Of a DNA stretch of 64,000 bases, positions 28,161-36,481 are shown in pieces (the first letter of the stretch is position 1; each line of letters starts with the position of its first letter). The translations under genes and the position numbers were made by a program. The notes under the pieces are model-generated. The model did no database searches. It had not been told where the DNA came from and saw only the letters and a program-made list of their open reading frames with translations. Origin of the DNA: Actinomadura cremea (GTDB lineage Bacteria; Actinomycetota; Actinomycetes; Streptosporangiales; Streptosporangiaceae); the NCBI RefSeq assembly GCF_014648495.1, contig NZ_BMRF01000016.1:1-64000 (forward strand), read 5' to 3'.

Positions 28161-28382
28161 GGTGATTCCAGTCTCCCGGGAACCGGGGCGGGCGCTGCGC
28201 CGGGCGCCGCCGCGGCGGGCCGGAACGCGGCCCGGCCTCAACCCTATGACGCCGGAACCGCCCTCCGCCGCCCGCCCCGCGCGGACCGCCGGACGGCCGC
28301 GGCGGCGACCGCGGTGCCCGCACCCTGCGGGAACGTTCCACGATCCGATCGTCCGGGGAGGCGTACGGAACCCGGCGGGCGG

Positions 28383-28778
28383 ACGTGGAGCACCGTGGCG
28401 CGGGCGACGCTCGCGGTCTCGGCGGTCGTGATCGGCGTTCGGCTGCTGTGGGAGCCGGCGTACGGTCCCATCACGCTGGTCACGCGGACCCGCGCGGTCG
28501 GTGCGGGCTCGGCCGGGGGCAGCGGATCGTGCTCGCCCTCGGCGGCATGCGCGGCGCCATCGCCCCGGCCATCGCGCTGTCGCTGCCCGCCGCCGTCGGA
28601 CCGCAGCGCGGACTGCTCGTCCTGCTCGCCGCGCTCGTGGTGCTGGCCACGCTCATCGGGCCACTGCTGCCGCTCCTACTGCGCCGGTTCGGGCTGGTCG
28701 AGCCGGCCGGCGCTACGGAAGATCAGCCGCGAGCCCGACTTCGGGGACCCGATCGTGATCCGCAAGTCGCGCTCCTAG
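28383..28778 (+). pseudogene. remnant of a CPA1-type Na+/H+ antiporter
   Basis: One frame encodes TWSTVARATLAVSAVVIGVRLLWE, like a late antiporter helix. About base 28512 the similarity moves to another frame: IVLALGGMRGAIAPAIALSLP, the conserved late-helix motif, then LLVLLAALVVLATLIGPLLPLLLRRFGL. Near 28715 it returns to the first frame (RKISREPDFGDPIVIRKSRS, stop 28778). About 300 N-terminal residues are missing. Two frameshifts and a 5' truncation make a functional protein impossible. Confidence 0.7.
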
Positions 28779-28825
28779 CGCCGACGTGGAGCGGGGGAGG
28801 GGCGAGGGGGCGAGGGGGCCGTGGT

Positions 28826-29398
28826 TCAGCGGGCGTAGTGGGGGTCGGCGACGACGGGGTAGTACGCGTCGGCGTGCTGGACGCGCATGGTGACGACCGG
28901 CCCGTCCAGTGCGTAGTCGGCCTTGACCTGCCGGAACATCGAGTCGCTCGCCCACGGGTTGTAGAGCCGCCCGACGGTCGCGCCGTACCGCAGGTGGACG
29001 ACGTCGTAGCCGCCGGACGGCATCGACTCGAGCGCGAGCCCGTCGGCGAGGGACACCGGGAACCGGAACTCCGCGGGCGCGCCCGGACCGTGGATCACCG
29101 TCAGCAGGCGCACCCCGCCCGCGGTCGTCTGCGCCACGATGTCGGTGTCGACCTCCACGCCCACGAACACCCGCAGGGTGGGGCGCAGGATCTGGGCGGG
29201 CGTGTCGGCCGCCGCGGTCTCGATGCCGAGGTGGATCCGCTGCCCGTCCTTGGTCGGCACCCAGACCCCGTCGCGGGCGCGCTGGCCCCAGGCGACGTCC
29301 GGGTTCTCGACCTCCTGGGGCTCGTTCTTCCCCCGGGCGACGAGAATCCTGGAGGCGGCGCTCATCGCCGCGGCAGCCCCGTCCTGTGCGTGCCTCAT
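28826..29398 (-). CDS. hypothetical protein with C-terminal 'YPVVADP' motif
   Basis: The 190-residue protein is mostly beta-strand-like (VRLLTVIHGPGAPAEFRFPVSLADG, LESMPSGGYDVVHLRYG) and ends AYYPVVADPHYAR. Very similar stretches (fold of alternating strands, then YPVVADP) occur in secreted actinobacterial proteins that normally carry a signal peptide and continue after the motif. Here the N-terminus is charged and has no signal sequence, and the protein stops six residues after the motif start. It may be a shortened cytoplasmic relative. I do not recognise a function. Confidence 0.6.
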   Translation of the reverse strand: MRHAQDGAAAAMSAASRILVARGKNEPQEVENPDVAWGQRARDGVWVPTKDGQRIHLGIETAAADTPAQILRPTLRVFVGVEVDTDIVAQTTAGGVRLLTVIHGPGAPAEFRFPVSLADGLALESMPSGGYDVVHLRYGATVGRLYNPWASDSMFRQVKADYALDGPVVTMRVQHADAYYPVVADPHYAR

Positions 29399-29708
29399 GG
29401 CGGGCCCCCTCGCCTTCTTTCATCACTTATGTGACATCACGCTGTCATGGGTTTACCACGAGAATGCCGGGCGGGACGCCCCATGTCCTGCGCATGGCCC
29501 GTCATGGCCGCTTCACGGCGTTCGCCCGGTGTGCCGTAGGACCTTACACCACGCTTATCCGCGCCGGTCGGGGATGATGCGGTTCGCCGCGAACGGCCGC
29601 CGGAGACGCCCGCGCGGCGGTGTCGCCCGGCGTTCCGGGCCCGGAAATCCTTTGCACGCACGCGGGAACATGCGGATCATTGATCGCATCGGGTGATGAA
29701 TGCCACGA
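29399..29708. other. gene-free stretch upstream of the tRNA-Trp-like gene
   Basis: It holds the minus-strand promoter region of the gene ending at 28826 and the plus-strand promoter of the tRNA-like gene. An AT-richer part lies at 29418-29460. No coding sequence or terminator is convincing. Confidence 0.45.
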
Positions 29709-29780
29709 AGGGGTGAGCCACCGGTTAGGCGGCTGGTCTCCAAAACCAGCGGAAAGTGGGTTCGACTCCCTCCGCCCCTG
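29709..29780 (+). tRNA. divergent tRNA-Trp-like gene, anticodon CCA
   Basis: The acceptor stem AGGGGTG/CGCCCCT has one T-G wobble. The anticodon arm CTGGT-CTCCAAA-ACCAG is perfect with anticodon CCA at 29740-29742, and G73 matches Trp identity. The D-arm has only three pairs (GCC/GGC). A single base joins the acceptor and D stems instead of the usual U8-A9. The T-stem GTGGG/CCCTC has a T-T mismatch. At 72 nt it looks like a decayed or specialised paralogue of the canonical actinobacterial tRNA-Trp, whose acceptor and anticodon arms it keeps. Confidence 0.6.
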
Positions 29781-29904
29781 CGCTGTCACCGAAATGGACG
29801 GGCGCCCTTACGCTCCGCAATTTCCGTGGAGTGGAGCCGTAACGGCGAGAGGGCCGCCGCGGCCCCGGCCGGCCGCGGCGGCCCCGCGTCGGGCCGTCCC
29901 GCGT

Positions 29905-31419
29905 TCAGGCGAGCGCCGGCTCGCCCACGGTCTCCACGAGGTCGGTCAGCACCCCGCCGAGCCGGTCCAGGGCGCCCGCGATCCACGGCAGCGCCGCCGG
30001 GTCCGGGGCGGCCAGCGCGGCGAGGCGCTCCTCGTCGTCCCGCCCGTACAGCAGGCTCGGCGCCACCCGCATCCGCAGCGCGTCCGGATCGTCGTCGAAC
30101 GCGCAGCCCGGCAGGACGCCGACGCCGTACCGCTCGAGCAGCAGGCCGGTCAGGTCCGCGGCCGTCCGGACGCCATGGCCGGCGCGCAGCGCGTCCCGCA
30201 GCGGGCCGAAGTCGGGGTACACGTAGAAGGCCGCCTCCGGCCGCCGCACCTTCGCCCCCGCGGCGGTGAACCGGTCGGCGACGGCACCGGTGATCGCGGC
30301 GTGCAGGCGGCGGCTGCGGTCGACGTGCTCGATCACCTCGGGCGGCTCCGCGAACGCGTACGCGGCGGCGTGCTGCATCGGGGCGGGCGCGCTGGACCAC
30401 ACCTCGCTCGCCACCCCGACCAGGCTGTCGCGCAGCGCCCGGCCGAACGCGCCGTCCGGCAGGCGCGCCACGCCCAGCCGCCACCCGCCGGCGGCGAGAC
30501 TCTTGCTCAGCGCGGTCGTCACGACCGTCCGCTCCGGCGCGTACCGGGCGGGGGAGTGCACCGTCCGGGCGGGATCGTGCACCAGATCCCGGTAGATCTC
30601 GTCGGAGACGATGACGAGGTCCAGGTCCCGCGCGACGGCGCACAGCCGCCGGACCGTCTCCTCGGACGCGAGCGTGCCCGTCGGGTTGTCGGGAAGCGTG
30701 ACGATCACCGACCGGACGCTGCGTCCCCGCCCCCGCGCCCGGACGACGGCGTCGGCGAGCAGCGCGGGACTCGGCACCCCGCCCTGGCCCGGCGCGGTCG
30801 CGACGTGCAGCGGCTCCCCGCCGAGCAGGGACGCCTGCGCGGCGTAGGACACCCAGCTCGGCGCCGGCATGACGACGTCGCCCCCGATCGACGCCAGCAG
30901 CGCGTACAGCAGCGGCTTGCTGCCCGGCCCGCACACCACCGCGTCCGGGTCGGTCGGCACGCCGCGGCGCGTCCAGTAACCGGCGGCGGCGGCGCGCAGC
31001 TCCGCCGACCCGGCGACCGGGCCGTAGGCGCCCCGGTCCGCGGCGGCGGCGAGCTCGCGCGTCAGCGCCGGGAGGATGGGGATGCCGGCCTCGCCGAAGC
31101 CGAGCGGCAGCACCTCGACCCCTTCGCTCCGCTTGCGGGCGAGGGCCTCGTTCACCGCGAGGGTCGGCGACAGCGGCACCGGGCGCGGCGAGAAGGGGAC
31201 GGGCCGGGCGGCCTGCGCCCCTGCGGCGTCCTCGGCGCGGCCGGGGGCCGGACGGCCGGATCCGGGCGCGTCGACCACGGGCGCGTCGACCACGGGCGCG
31301 TCCAGCGTGGAGACGCCCAGGGTGCTCGTATCGAGTGGCGTGTCGGATTCCGCCGCCTCGGCGGCGGAGGTGTCCGGCACCGGCCCATCGGCGGATGCGG
31401 ACGGGTTATGGGCAGGCAT
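29905..31419 (-). CDS. PLP-dependent aminotransferase, class I/II
   Basis: Residues from about 85 onward form a fold-type I aminotransferase: GAYGPVAGSAELRAAAAGYWTRRG, CGPGSKPLLYALL, LPDNPTGTLASEETV, VSDEIYRDLV, and the PLP lysine in TTALSKSLAAGGWRLG. The first 80 residues are a Thr/Ser/Ala-rich extension with a short VVDAP repeat, absent from usual members (about 400 residues). ATG 31419 has GGAGG 6 bases upstream. The LysR gene is divergent with a 143-bp gap, so it may control this enzyme. Amino-acid substrate unknown. Confidence 0.85.
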   Translation of the reverse strand: MPAHNPSASADGPVPDTSAAEAAESDTPLDTSTLGVSTLDAPVVDAPVVDAPGSGRPAPGRAEDAAGAQAARPVPFSPRPVPLSPTLAVNEALARKRSEGVEVLPLGFGEAGIPILPALTRELAAAADRGAYGPVAGSAELRAAAAGYWTRRGVPTDPDAVVCGPGSKPLLYALLASIGGDVVMPAPSWVSYAAQASLLGGEPLHVATAPGQGGVPSPALLADAVVRARGRGRSVRSVIVTLPDNPTGTLASEETVRRLCAVARDLDLVIVSDEIYRDLVHDPARTVHSPARYAPERTVVTTALSKSLAAGGWRLGVARLPDGAFGRALRDSLVGVASEVWSSAPAPMQHAAAYAFAEPPEVIEHVDRSRRLHAAITGAVADRFTAAGAKVRRPEAAFYVYPDFGPLRDALRAGHGVRTAADLTGLLLERYGVGVLPGCAFDDDPDALRMRVAPSLLYGRDDEERLAALAAPDPAALPWIAGALDRLGGVLTDLVETVGEPALA

Positions 31420-31562
31420 GAACGCCTCCAGAGGGCATGCTGAAATGACGATCTGTGAAGTAGTGATCCCCGTGTGTGACCCAAGTGGGCACGCAGTCAT
31501 ACTTCCCCGCTCGCAGCATCAGTACAAGCGAGTCTCGTCGATGGTGACCGTAAGCTGTAGTG

Positions 31563-32489
31563 ATGCTTGAGCTGCGCCGCCTCCGACTGCTCGCCGAGTT
31601 CGCCCGCCGCGGCAGCATCGCCGCGACCGCCGCCGCCCTCGGGTACACGCCCTCGGCCGTCTCCCAGCAGCTGGCCGCGCTCGAACGGGAGGCGCGCGTC
31701 CCCTTGCTGGACCGCACCGCCCGGAGCGCCGAGCTGACCGATGCCGGACGGCGGCTGGCGGGACGCGCCGAGGAGATCCTGAGCCTGGTCGAGACGGCCG
31801 AGGCGGAGCTGTCCGCCGCCTCCGACACCCCCACCGGACGGGTCGTGGTCACCGCGTTCCCGACCGCGGCGGTCGCCTTCGCCCCGGCCCTCGCGCACAG
31901 CCTCGGGGAGCACGAGGGGTTGACGTTCGTCCTGCGGCAGACCCGTCCCGTGGACGGCATCCGGCAGGTGCGGAACGGCGAGGTCGACATCGCGCTGATC
32001 GACGACTGGACGGGCAACGTTCCACACCAGTCGCCCGCCGCGCTCGAGTTCTTCCATCTGCGCCGCGACCCGCTGGTCCTGGTCGTCCCCGCCTCCCATC
32101 CGCTGTCGGACCCGGAGCTGCCCGTGGACCTGCAGCGGCTGCGCGAGGAGTCGTGGCTGGCCGCGCCGAGCGGCGAACCGTCCCGGGACGCCCTCGAGCG
32201 GCTGCTGGACACCGTCGGCGGCCACCGGCCCGTCCCGTGGGAGTTCGAGGGCCTGCACACGATCCTCAGCCTCGTCGCCCGCGGCATCGGCGTCACCGCC
32301 GTGCCCGCCCTCGCCCTCACCGCGGGCGACCGCGGGGTCGCCGTCCGCCGGATCCCCGAATGCACCCTGGCCCGGGAGGTGTACGCCGTCACCCGCAGTG
32401 CCAGCGTCCGCCGCCCGTCCGTGGCGGTCACGCTCCGTGCGATCTACGCCGCCGCCCGTGACGTCCGTCCGGCGTCGCCCGGCCGATGA
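31563..32489 (+). CDS. LysR family transcriptional regulator
   Basis: The 308-residue protein has an N-terminal HTH (LAEFARRGSIAATAAALGYTPSAVSQQLAALERE in outline) and a full effector domain (GRVVVTAFPTAAVAFAPAL, GEVDIALIDDW, SLVARGIGVTAVPALAL). It is divergent from the aminotransferase, the typical LysR arrangement. TAAGCT (31551-31556) lies 6 bases before ATG 31563, so the mRNA may be leaderless; a GTG directly before the ATG is an alternative start. Confidence 0.88.
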   Translation: MLELRRLRLLAEFARRGSIAATAAALGYTPSAVSQQLAALEREARVPLLDRTARSAELTDAGRRLAGRAEEILSLVETAEAELSAASDTPTGRVVVTAFPTAAVAFAPALAHSLGEHEGLTFVLRQTRPVDGIRQVRNGEVDIALIDDWTGNVPHQSPAALEFFHLRRDPLVLVVPASHPLSDPELPVDLQRLREESWLAAPSGEPSRDALERLLDTVGGHRPVPWEFEGLHTILSLVARGIGVTAVPALALTAGDRGVAVRRIPECTLAREVYAVTRSASVRRPSVAVTLRAIYAAARDVRPASPGR

Positions 32490-32659
32490 CCCCGCCGCCG
32501 GTCGAATTTCCCCCGCAGGGAGCGCGGTTGCGGACGTCCGCCGAGGCCACGGGGGTGTGTGCCGGTATCTGCGGGGGACACGGTGCGGGACGGGGCGCGC
32601 GAGTTTTGCCCCCGAAACGGCCAGATTCGCGCGGATCATCACGTACGGTGGGGCGAATC

Positions 32660-33697
32660 GTGACGACATCCGAGTTTTTGCACACCGATCGGGGAGCGCA
32701 GCGCTCGATGGAACGACCGGCGACCACGCACGTGGAGCCGTCCGACGTGACGGCACCGTCCGCTCCGGCGGCACCGGCCGAGTTCGTACGGCTTCGACCG
32801 CTTGAGGACGGACCGGACGAGGGACGGCCGCACGCGGACGCATCGCTCGCGGACGCATCGCAGGGAGACGCCCGGCACGAGGTGACCGTGCCCGGGCCGG
32901 GAGAGCCCGCGTCCGCGCGGCCGGAGGCGGCACGGTCCGTACCGGCGCAGCCCGGCGCGGCGGAGTCCGTACCGGCGGAACCCGTACCGGCCGAGCCCGT
33001 GCCGGCGGAGCCGGGAACGTCCGGCTCGGGGGCCACGGCCGCGGTGGACACCGAGGGCGAGGGGCACCACGTCTTCGAGCTGCCGCGGGTCCGCGCCCTC
33101 CTCGTGCACGCGCTGCCGCGCTTCTTCGAGGGCGTCATCGCGCCAGTCCTGGTGTTCTACGCCGCGCTCACGCTGCTGGGCCTGAACGGCGCGCTCGTGG
33201 CCGCGGTCGCGTGGGTGTACGGCGGCATCGCGTACCGGTACCTGCGGGGCCACCCCGTGCCGGGGATGCTCATGCTGGCGGCGGTCGGCGTGACGGTCCG
33301 GGCGGGCCTGTCCGCCGCGACGGGCAGCGCGGTGGTCTACTTCCTCCAGCCGACCCTCGGCACGCTGCTCGTGAGCATGTCGTTCCTGGCGTCGGTCCCG
33401 CTGGGCAAGCCGCTGGCGATGAAGCTCGCCAGGGACATGGCCCCGATCCCCGACGCGTTCCTGAAGCACGGCAGGGTCCACCGGTTCTTCCTGCGGATCT
33501 CCCTGCTGTGGTCGATGGTCCTGTTCACCAACGTGCTCGTCAGCGTCTGGATGCTGTTCAACCAGTCGATCGGCACCTACCTGTGGCTGCGGACCAGCAT
33601 CGTCGCCGCGCTCGGCGCGGTCGGCGTCGGCATCTCGGTATGGGGCTTCAGGCGGCTGCTGCGCCACATCAACTGGAAGCCCGCCGGCAGCGCCTGA
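32660..33697 (+). CDS. VC0807-like integral membrane protein with disordered N-terminus
   Basis: From about residue 135 the protein matches the actinobacterial VC0807-type membrane family: LPRVRALLVHALPRFFEGVI, GSAVVYFLQPTLGTLLVSMSFLASVPLG, and FLRISLLWSMVLFTNVLVS. It has about six helices; function is unknown. The first 125 residues are acidic and low-complexity, with a VPAEP unit repeated near residues 105-115. The start is uncertain: GTG 32660 and ATG 32708 are both possible, and neither has a clear ribosome site. A strong terminator follows the stop. Confidence 0.75.
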   Translation: MTTSEFLHTDRGAQRSMERPATTHVEPSDVTAPSAPAAPAEFVRLRPLEDGPDEGRPHADASLADASQGDARHEVTVPGPGEPASARPEAARSVPAQPGAAESVPAEPVPAEPVPAEPGTSGSGATAAVDTEGEGHHVFELPRVRALLVHALPRFFEGVIAPVLVFYAALTLLGLNGALVAAVAWVYGGIAYRYLRGHPVPGMLMLAAVGVTVRAGLSAATGSAVVYFLQPTLGTLLVSMSFLASVPLGKPLAMKLARDMAPIPDAFLKHGRVHRFFLRISLLWSMVLFTNVLVSVWMLFNQSIGTYLWLRTSIVAALGAVGVGISVWGFRRLLRHINWKPAGSA

Positions 33698-33713
33698 GGC
33701 CCGCGGACTTACC

Positions 33714-33752
33714 ACGTCCCGCCGCTCCCCGTGGGCGGCGGGACGTTCTTTT
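33714..33752 (+). terminator. rho-independent terminator
   Basis: A perfect 12-bp stem (ACGTCCCGCCGC / GCGGCGGGACGT) is followed by TTCTTTT, 17 bases after the stop of the membrane protein gene. Confidence 0.9.
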
Positions 33753-33768
33753 GCCCTTTGGGTGACCC

Positions 33769-33793
33769 GAACTTTCCCGTGGGTATGCTCGTC
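33769..33793 (+). promoter_or_regulatory. candidate ECF-sigma promoter of the first L,D-transpeptidase
   Basis: GAAC (33769-33772) and CGTC (33790-33793) are separated by 17 bp, the shape of SigE-type extracytoplasmic-function promoters, about 60 bp before the start codon. A similar GGAAC-N18-TGTC precedes the paralogue. Short motifs, so moderate confidence. Confidence 0.4.
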
Positions 33794-33851
33794 TACCTGG
33801 CTTAGATAGGTTTGTTGGACACTGGGCTGATCTTGACGAATGGGGGAGTTT

Positions 33852-35027
33852 GTGGCTGGCAAGAGGCGGTTGGGTCTTGCGGTGACCGGCGGCGCGGGCG
33901 CCGTGGTGATGCTCGCCGCGGGCTGCAGCGGTGACACGTCCGGCGCGGGCGAGCTCGCGTCCGACGAGTCGAAGACCACGGTGACGATCACGCCGGCCAA
34001 CGGAACCACCAAGGTCAAGCCGGACGGGACGATCGAGGTGAAGGTCGCCGACGGGACCCTGCAGAAGGTCACCGTCCAGGGCGAGGGCTCGCAGATCACC
34101 GGGAAGCTGTCGTCCGACCGAAGCACCTGGCGGTCCGACCGGACGATGACGCCCGACACCCGGTACACCGTGACCGCCGTGGCCGCCGACGAGGGCAAGA
34201 CCCAGACGGCGACGAGCTCCTTCTCCACCCTCGACCCCGCCCAGACGCTCGAGATCACCGACGTGACCCCGAACCTCAAGGGCGAGGAGATCGGCGTCGG
34301 AGCGCCGATCATCGTGAGCTTCAACCGTCCGGTGCAGAACAGGGCCGCCGTGGAGAAGGTCCTTGAGGTGACCCCCGAGAAGGCCGTCGAGGGCGCGTGG
34401 CGCTGGGTGGACGACAAGCGGGTCATCTACCGCACCAAGACGTACTGGGAGCCCCACCAGAAGATCAAGTTCGAGGCCGACCTCGCGGGTCTCAACGTGG
34501 GCGGCGGCGTCTACGGGGAGGCCGACGAGCAGGCGACCCTCACCGTCGGCGCGGAGCAGATCACCAAGGGCGACATCGGCGAGCACCACATGACGGTGTA
34601 CCGCGACGGCAAGAAACTGCGCACGATCCCGTTCAGTGCCGGCAACGGCACCACGCGCGAGTACACGACGACCAGCGGCGTCCACCTGCTCATGGGCAAG
34701 GAGAACCCGGTCACGATGGTCTCCCCGGGCCGAAAGCCCGGAGACCCCGGTTACTACAAGACGGTCGTGAACCACGGCGTCCGGTTCTCCAACAGCGGCG
34801 AGTACACGCACGCCATGGCGTCCACCGTCGGGGTCCAGGGGAGCGCCAACGTCAGTCACGGTTGCCTCAACCTGAGCCCGAAGAACGCCAAGTGGTACTA
34901 CGACATCATGCAGCGCGGCGACGTCCTGAAGCTGACGGGCAGCGACCGCGATCTCGAGCCGGACAACGGCTGGGGCTACTGGCAGCTGTCGTTCTCCCAG
35001 TGGAAGGAAGGCAGCGCCCTGCACTGA
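33852..35027 (+). CDS. L,D-transpeptidase lipoprotein (YkuD domain)
   Basis: The 391-residue protein has a lipoprotein signal ending in the lipobox LAAGC (Cys near residue 26). Two Ig-like/bacterial-binding domains follow (SDRSTWRSDRTMTPDTRYTV; LEITDVTPNLKGEEIGVGAPI). The YkuD domain has HGVRFSNSGEYTHAMAS and the catalytic motif SHGCLNL with Cys and His. It ends with the aromatic tail WGYWQLSFSQWKEGSALH. Family members form 3-3 crosslinks in peptidoglycan outside the membrane. GTG 33852 has GGGGGAG about 4 bases upstream. The next gene is a paralogue. Confidence 0.92.
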   Translation: MAGKRRLGLAVTGGAGAVVMLAAGCSGDTSGAGELASDESKTTVTITPANGTTKVKPDGTIEVKVADGTLQKVTVQGEGSQITGKLSSDRSTWRSDRTMTPDTRYTVTAVAADEGKTQTATSSFSTLDPAQTLEITDVTPNLKGEEIGVGAPIIVSFNRPVQNRAAVEKVLEVTPEKAVEGAWRWVDDKRVIYRTKTYWEPHQKIKFEADLAGLNVGGGVYGEADEQATLTVGAEQITKGDIGEHHMTVYRDGKKLRTIPFSAGNGTTREYTTTSGVHLLMGKENPVTMVSPGRKPGDPGYYKTVVNHGVRFSNSGEYTHAMASTVGVQGSANVSHGCLNLSPKNAKWYYDIMQRGDVLKLTGSDRDLEPDNGWGYWQLSFSQWKEGSALH

Positions 35028-35117
35028 GCCCCTGCCCGGCCGCCTTTGTGGCCGAGCGGGCCTCCGCGGCCCCCCGCCGTGCAACGCTTTGATCTCGACG
35101 AGCGTCGAGGACCCCGG

Positions 35118-35144
35118 GGAACGGCGTGATCGGCGACTTTTGTC
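35118..35144 (+). promoter_or_regulatory. candidate ECF-sigma promoter of the second L,D-transpeptidase
   Basis: GGAAC (35118-35122) and TGTC (35141-35144) are separated by 18 bp, close to the motif before the upstream paralogue, and lie about 40 bp before the start. Confidence 0.35.
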
Positions 35145-35184
35145 GCTAATGTCTCCCTGGTAGGCGGGGTATCTGGAGGTGGCG

Positions 35185-36420
35185 GTGCAGCGCGTGTCCG
35201 CACGTGTACGGTCCGGCACGGCGGTGACGGGGGTCCTGATCCTCCTCACCGCCGGCTGTTCGGGAGACGAGAAGAACGCCGGGGTCGCCGGCGAACAGGC
35301 CGAGGCGGCCGCGCCGCAGGTGACGATCGACCCGGGGGACGGCAACGCCAAGGCCCTTCCGGAGGCGGGCGTGACCGTCAAGGCGGCCGGTGGCACGCTC
35401 CAGCAGGTGACCCTCTCCTGGAAGAACGGGCCCGTCAGCGACGCCGGCACCATGTCCGCCGACCGGACGAGCTGGAAGTCGCGCACGCTGCGACCGGGCA
35501 CCCGGTTCCAGGTGGCGGCCGTCGCCGTCGGCCCCGAGGGCAAGACGACGAACGTCAACGCGAGCATCACCACCGCGAAGGCGAAGCGGACGCTGGAGAT
35601 CGCCGACATCACCCCGAGCAAGGGCGAGAAGGTCGGCATCGGCATGCCGATCACCGTGACCTTCAACCGCGAGGTCGACGACAAGAAGGCCGTCGAGCAG
35701 GTCCTGCGGGTCAAGTCGTCCAAGCCCGCCACCGGCGCCTGGTACTGGGTGAACGACGAGCAGGTCATCTTCCGCACGAAGAACGGCTCCTACTGGAAGC
35801 CGAACCAGGAGGTCTCCTTCGAGGCCGACCTCGCCGGCGTCAAGTCGGGGAAGGGCACCTACGGCACCAAGGACGCCGGCCGGGAGTTCCGCATCGGCGA
35901 CTCCCACATCCTCAAGATCAGCACGAAGAAGCACAAGGCCGTCGCCTACGAGAACGGCAAGAAGGTCCGCTCCTGGCCGATCAGCGCGGGGAAGGGCGGC
36001 CGGGTGGTCAACGGCGTCGACACCTTCCTCACCACCAGCGGCGTCCACCTGACCATGGGCAAGGAGAACCCGGCGATCATGACGTCCGAGTGGATGGGCG
36101 TCGATCCGAAGGACAAGGCCAACGGCGGCTACCGGGAGGTCATCCCGCACGCCGTGCGGATCTCCAACAGCGGCGAGTACGTCCACTCGATGGCCTCCAC
36201 CGTGTGGGCGCAGGGCGAGCAGAACGTCAGCCACGGCTGCGTCAACTCCCCGCCCAAGGACGCCCGCTGGTTCTACAAGTGGTCGTACCGCGGCGACCCG
36301 GTCGACATCACCGGGACCAAGCGCGAGCTGCAGTGGAACAACGGCTGGAGCTACTACCAGATGTCGTGGGAGAAATGGGTGAAGGGCAGCGCCCTGAACC
36401 GCACCGTGACGACCGGGTGA
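35185..36420 (+). CDS. L,D-transpeptidase lipoprotein (tandem paralogue)
   Basis: The 411-residue protein has the same architecture as its neighbour: lipobox LTAGC, two Ig-like domains (SADRTSWKSRTLRPGTRFQV; LEIADITPSKGEKVGIGMPI), and the YkuD catalytic motifs HAVRISNSGEYVHSMAS and SHGCVNSP. It ends with WSYYQMSWEKWVKGSALN. It lacks nothing essential, so both copies should be active, perhaps with different stem-peptide preference or expression. GTG 35185 fits the GGAGG site (spacing 5) better than GTG 35179. Confidence 0.92.
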   Translation: MQRVSARVRSGTAVTGVLILLTAGCSGDEKNAGVAGEQAEAAAPQVTIDPGDGNAKALPEAGVTVKAAGGTLQQVTLSWKNGPVSDAGTMSADRTSWKSRTLRPGTRFQVAAVAVGPEGKTTNVNASITTAKAKRTLEIADITPSKGEKVGIGMPITVTFNREVDDKKAVEQVLRVKSSKPATGAWYWVNDEQVIFRTKNGSYWKPNQEVSFEADLAGVKSGKGTYGTKDAGREFRIGDSHILKISTKKHKAVAYENGKKVRSWPISAGKGGRVVNGVDTFLTTSGVHLTMGKENPAIMTSEWMGVDPKDKANGGYREVIPHAVRISNSGEYVHSMASTVWAQGEQNVSHGCVNSPPKDARWFYKWSYRGDPVDITGTKRELQWNNGWSYYQMSWEKWVKGSALNRTVTTG

Positions 36421-36481
36421 TGTTCGGCTGACCCGTAACGGGTACCACTGCCGGGACACGTCGCCTGCGAACGAGGTCCCG

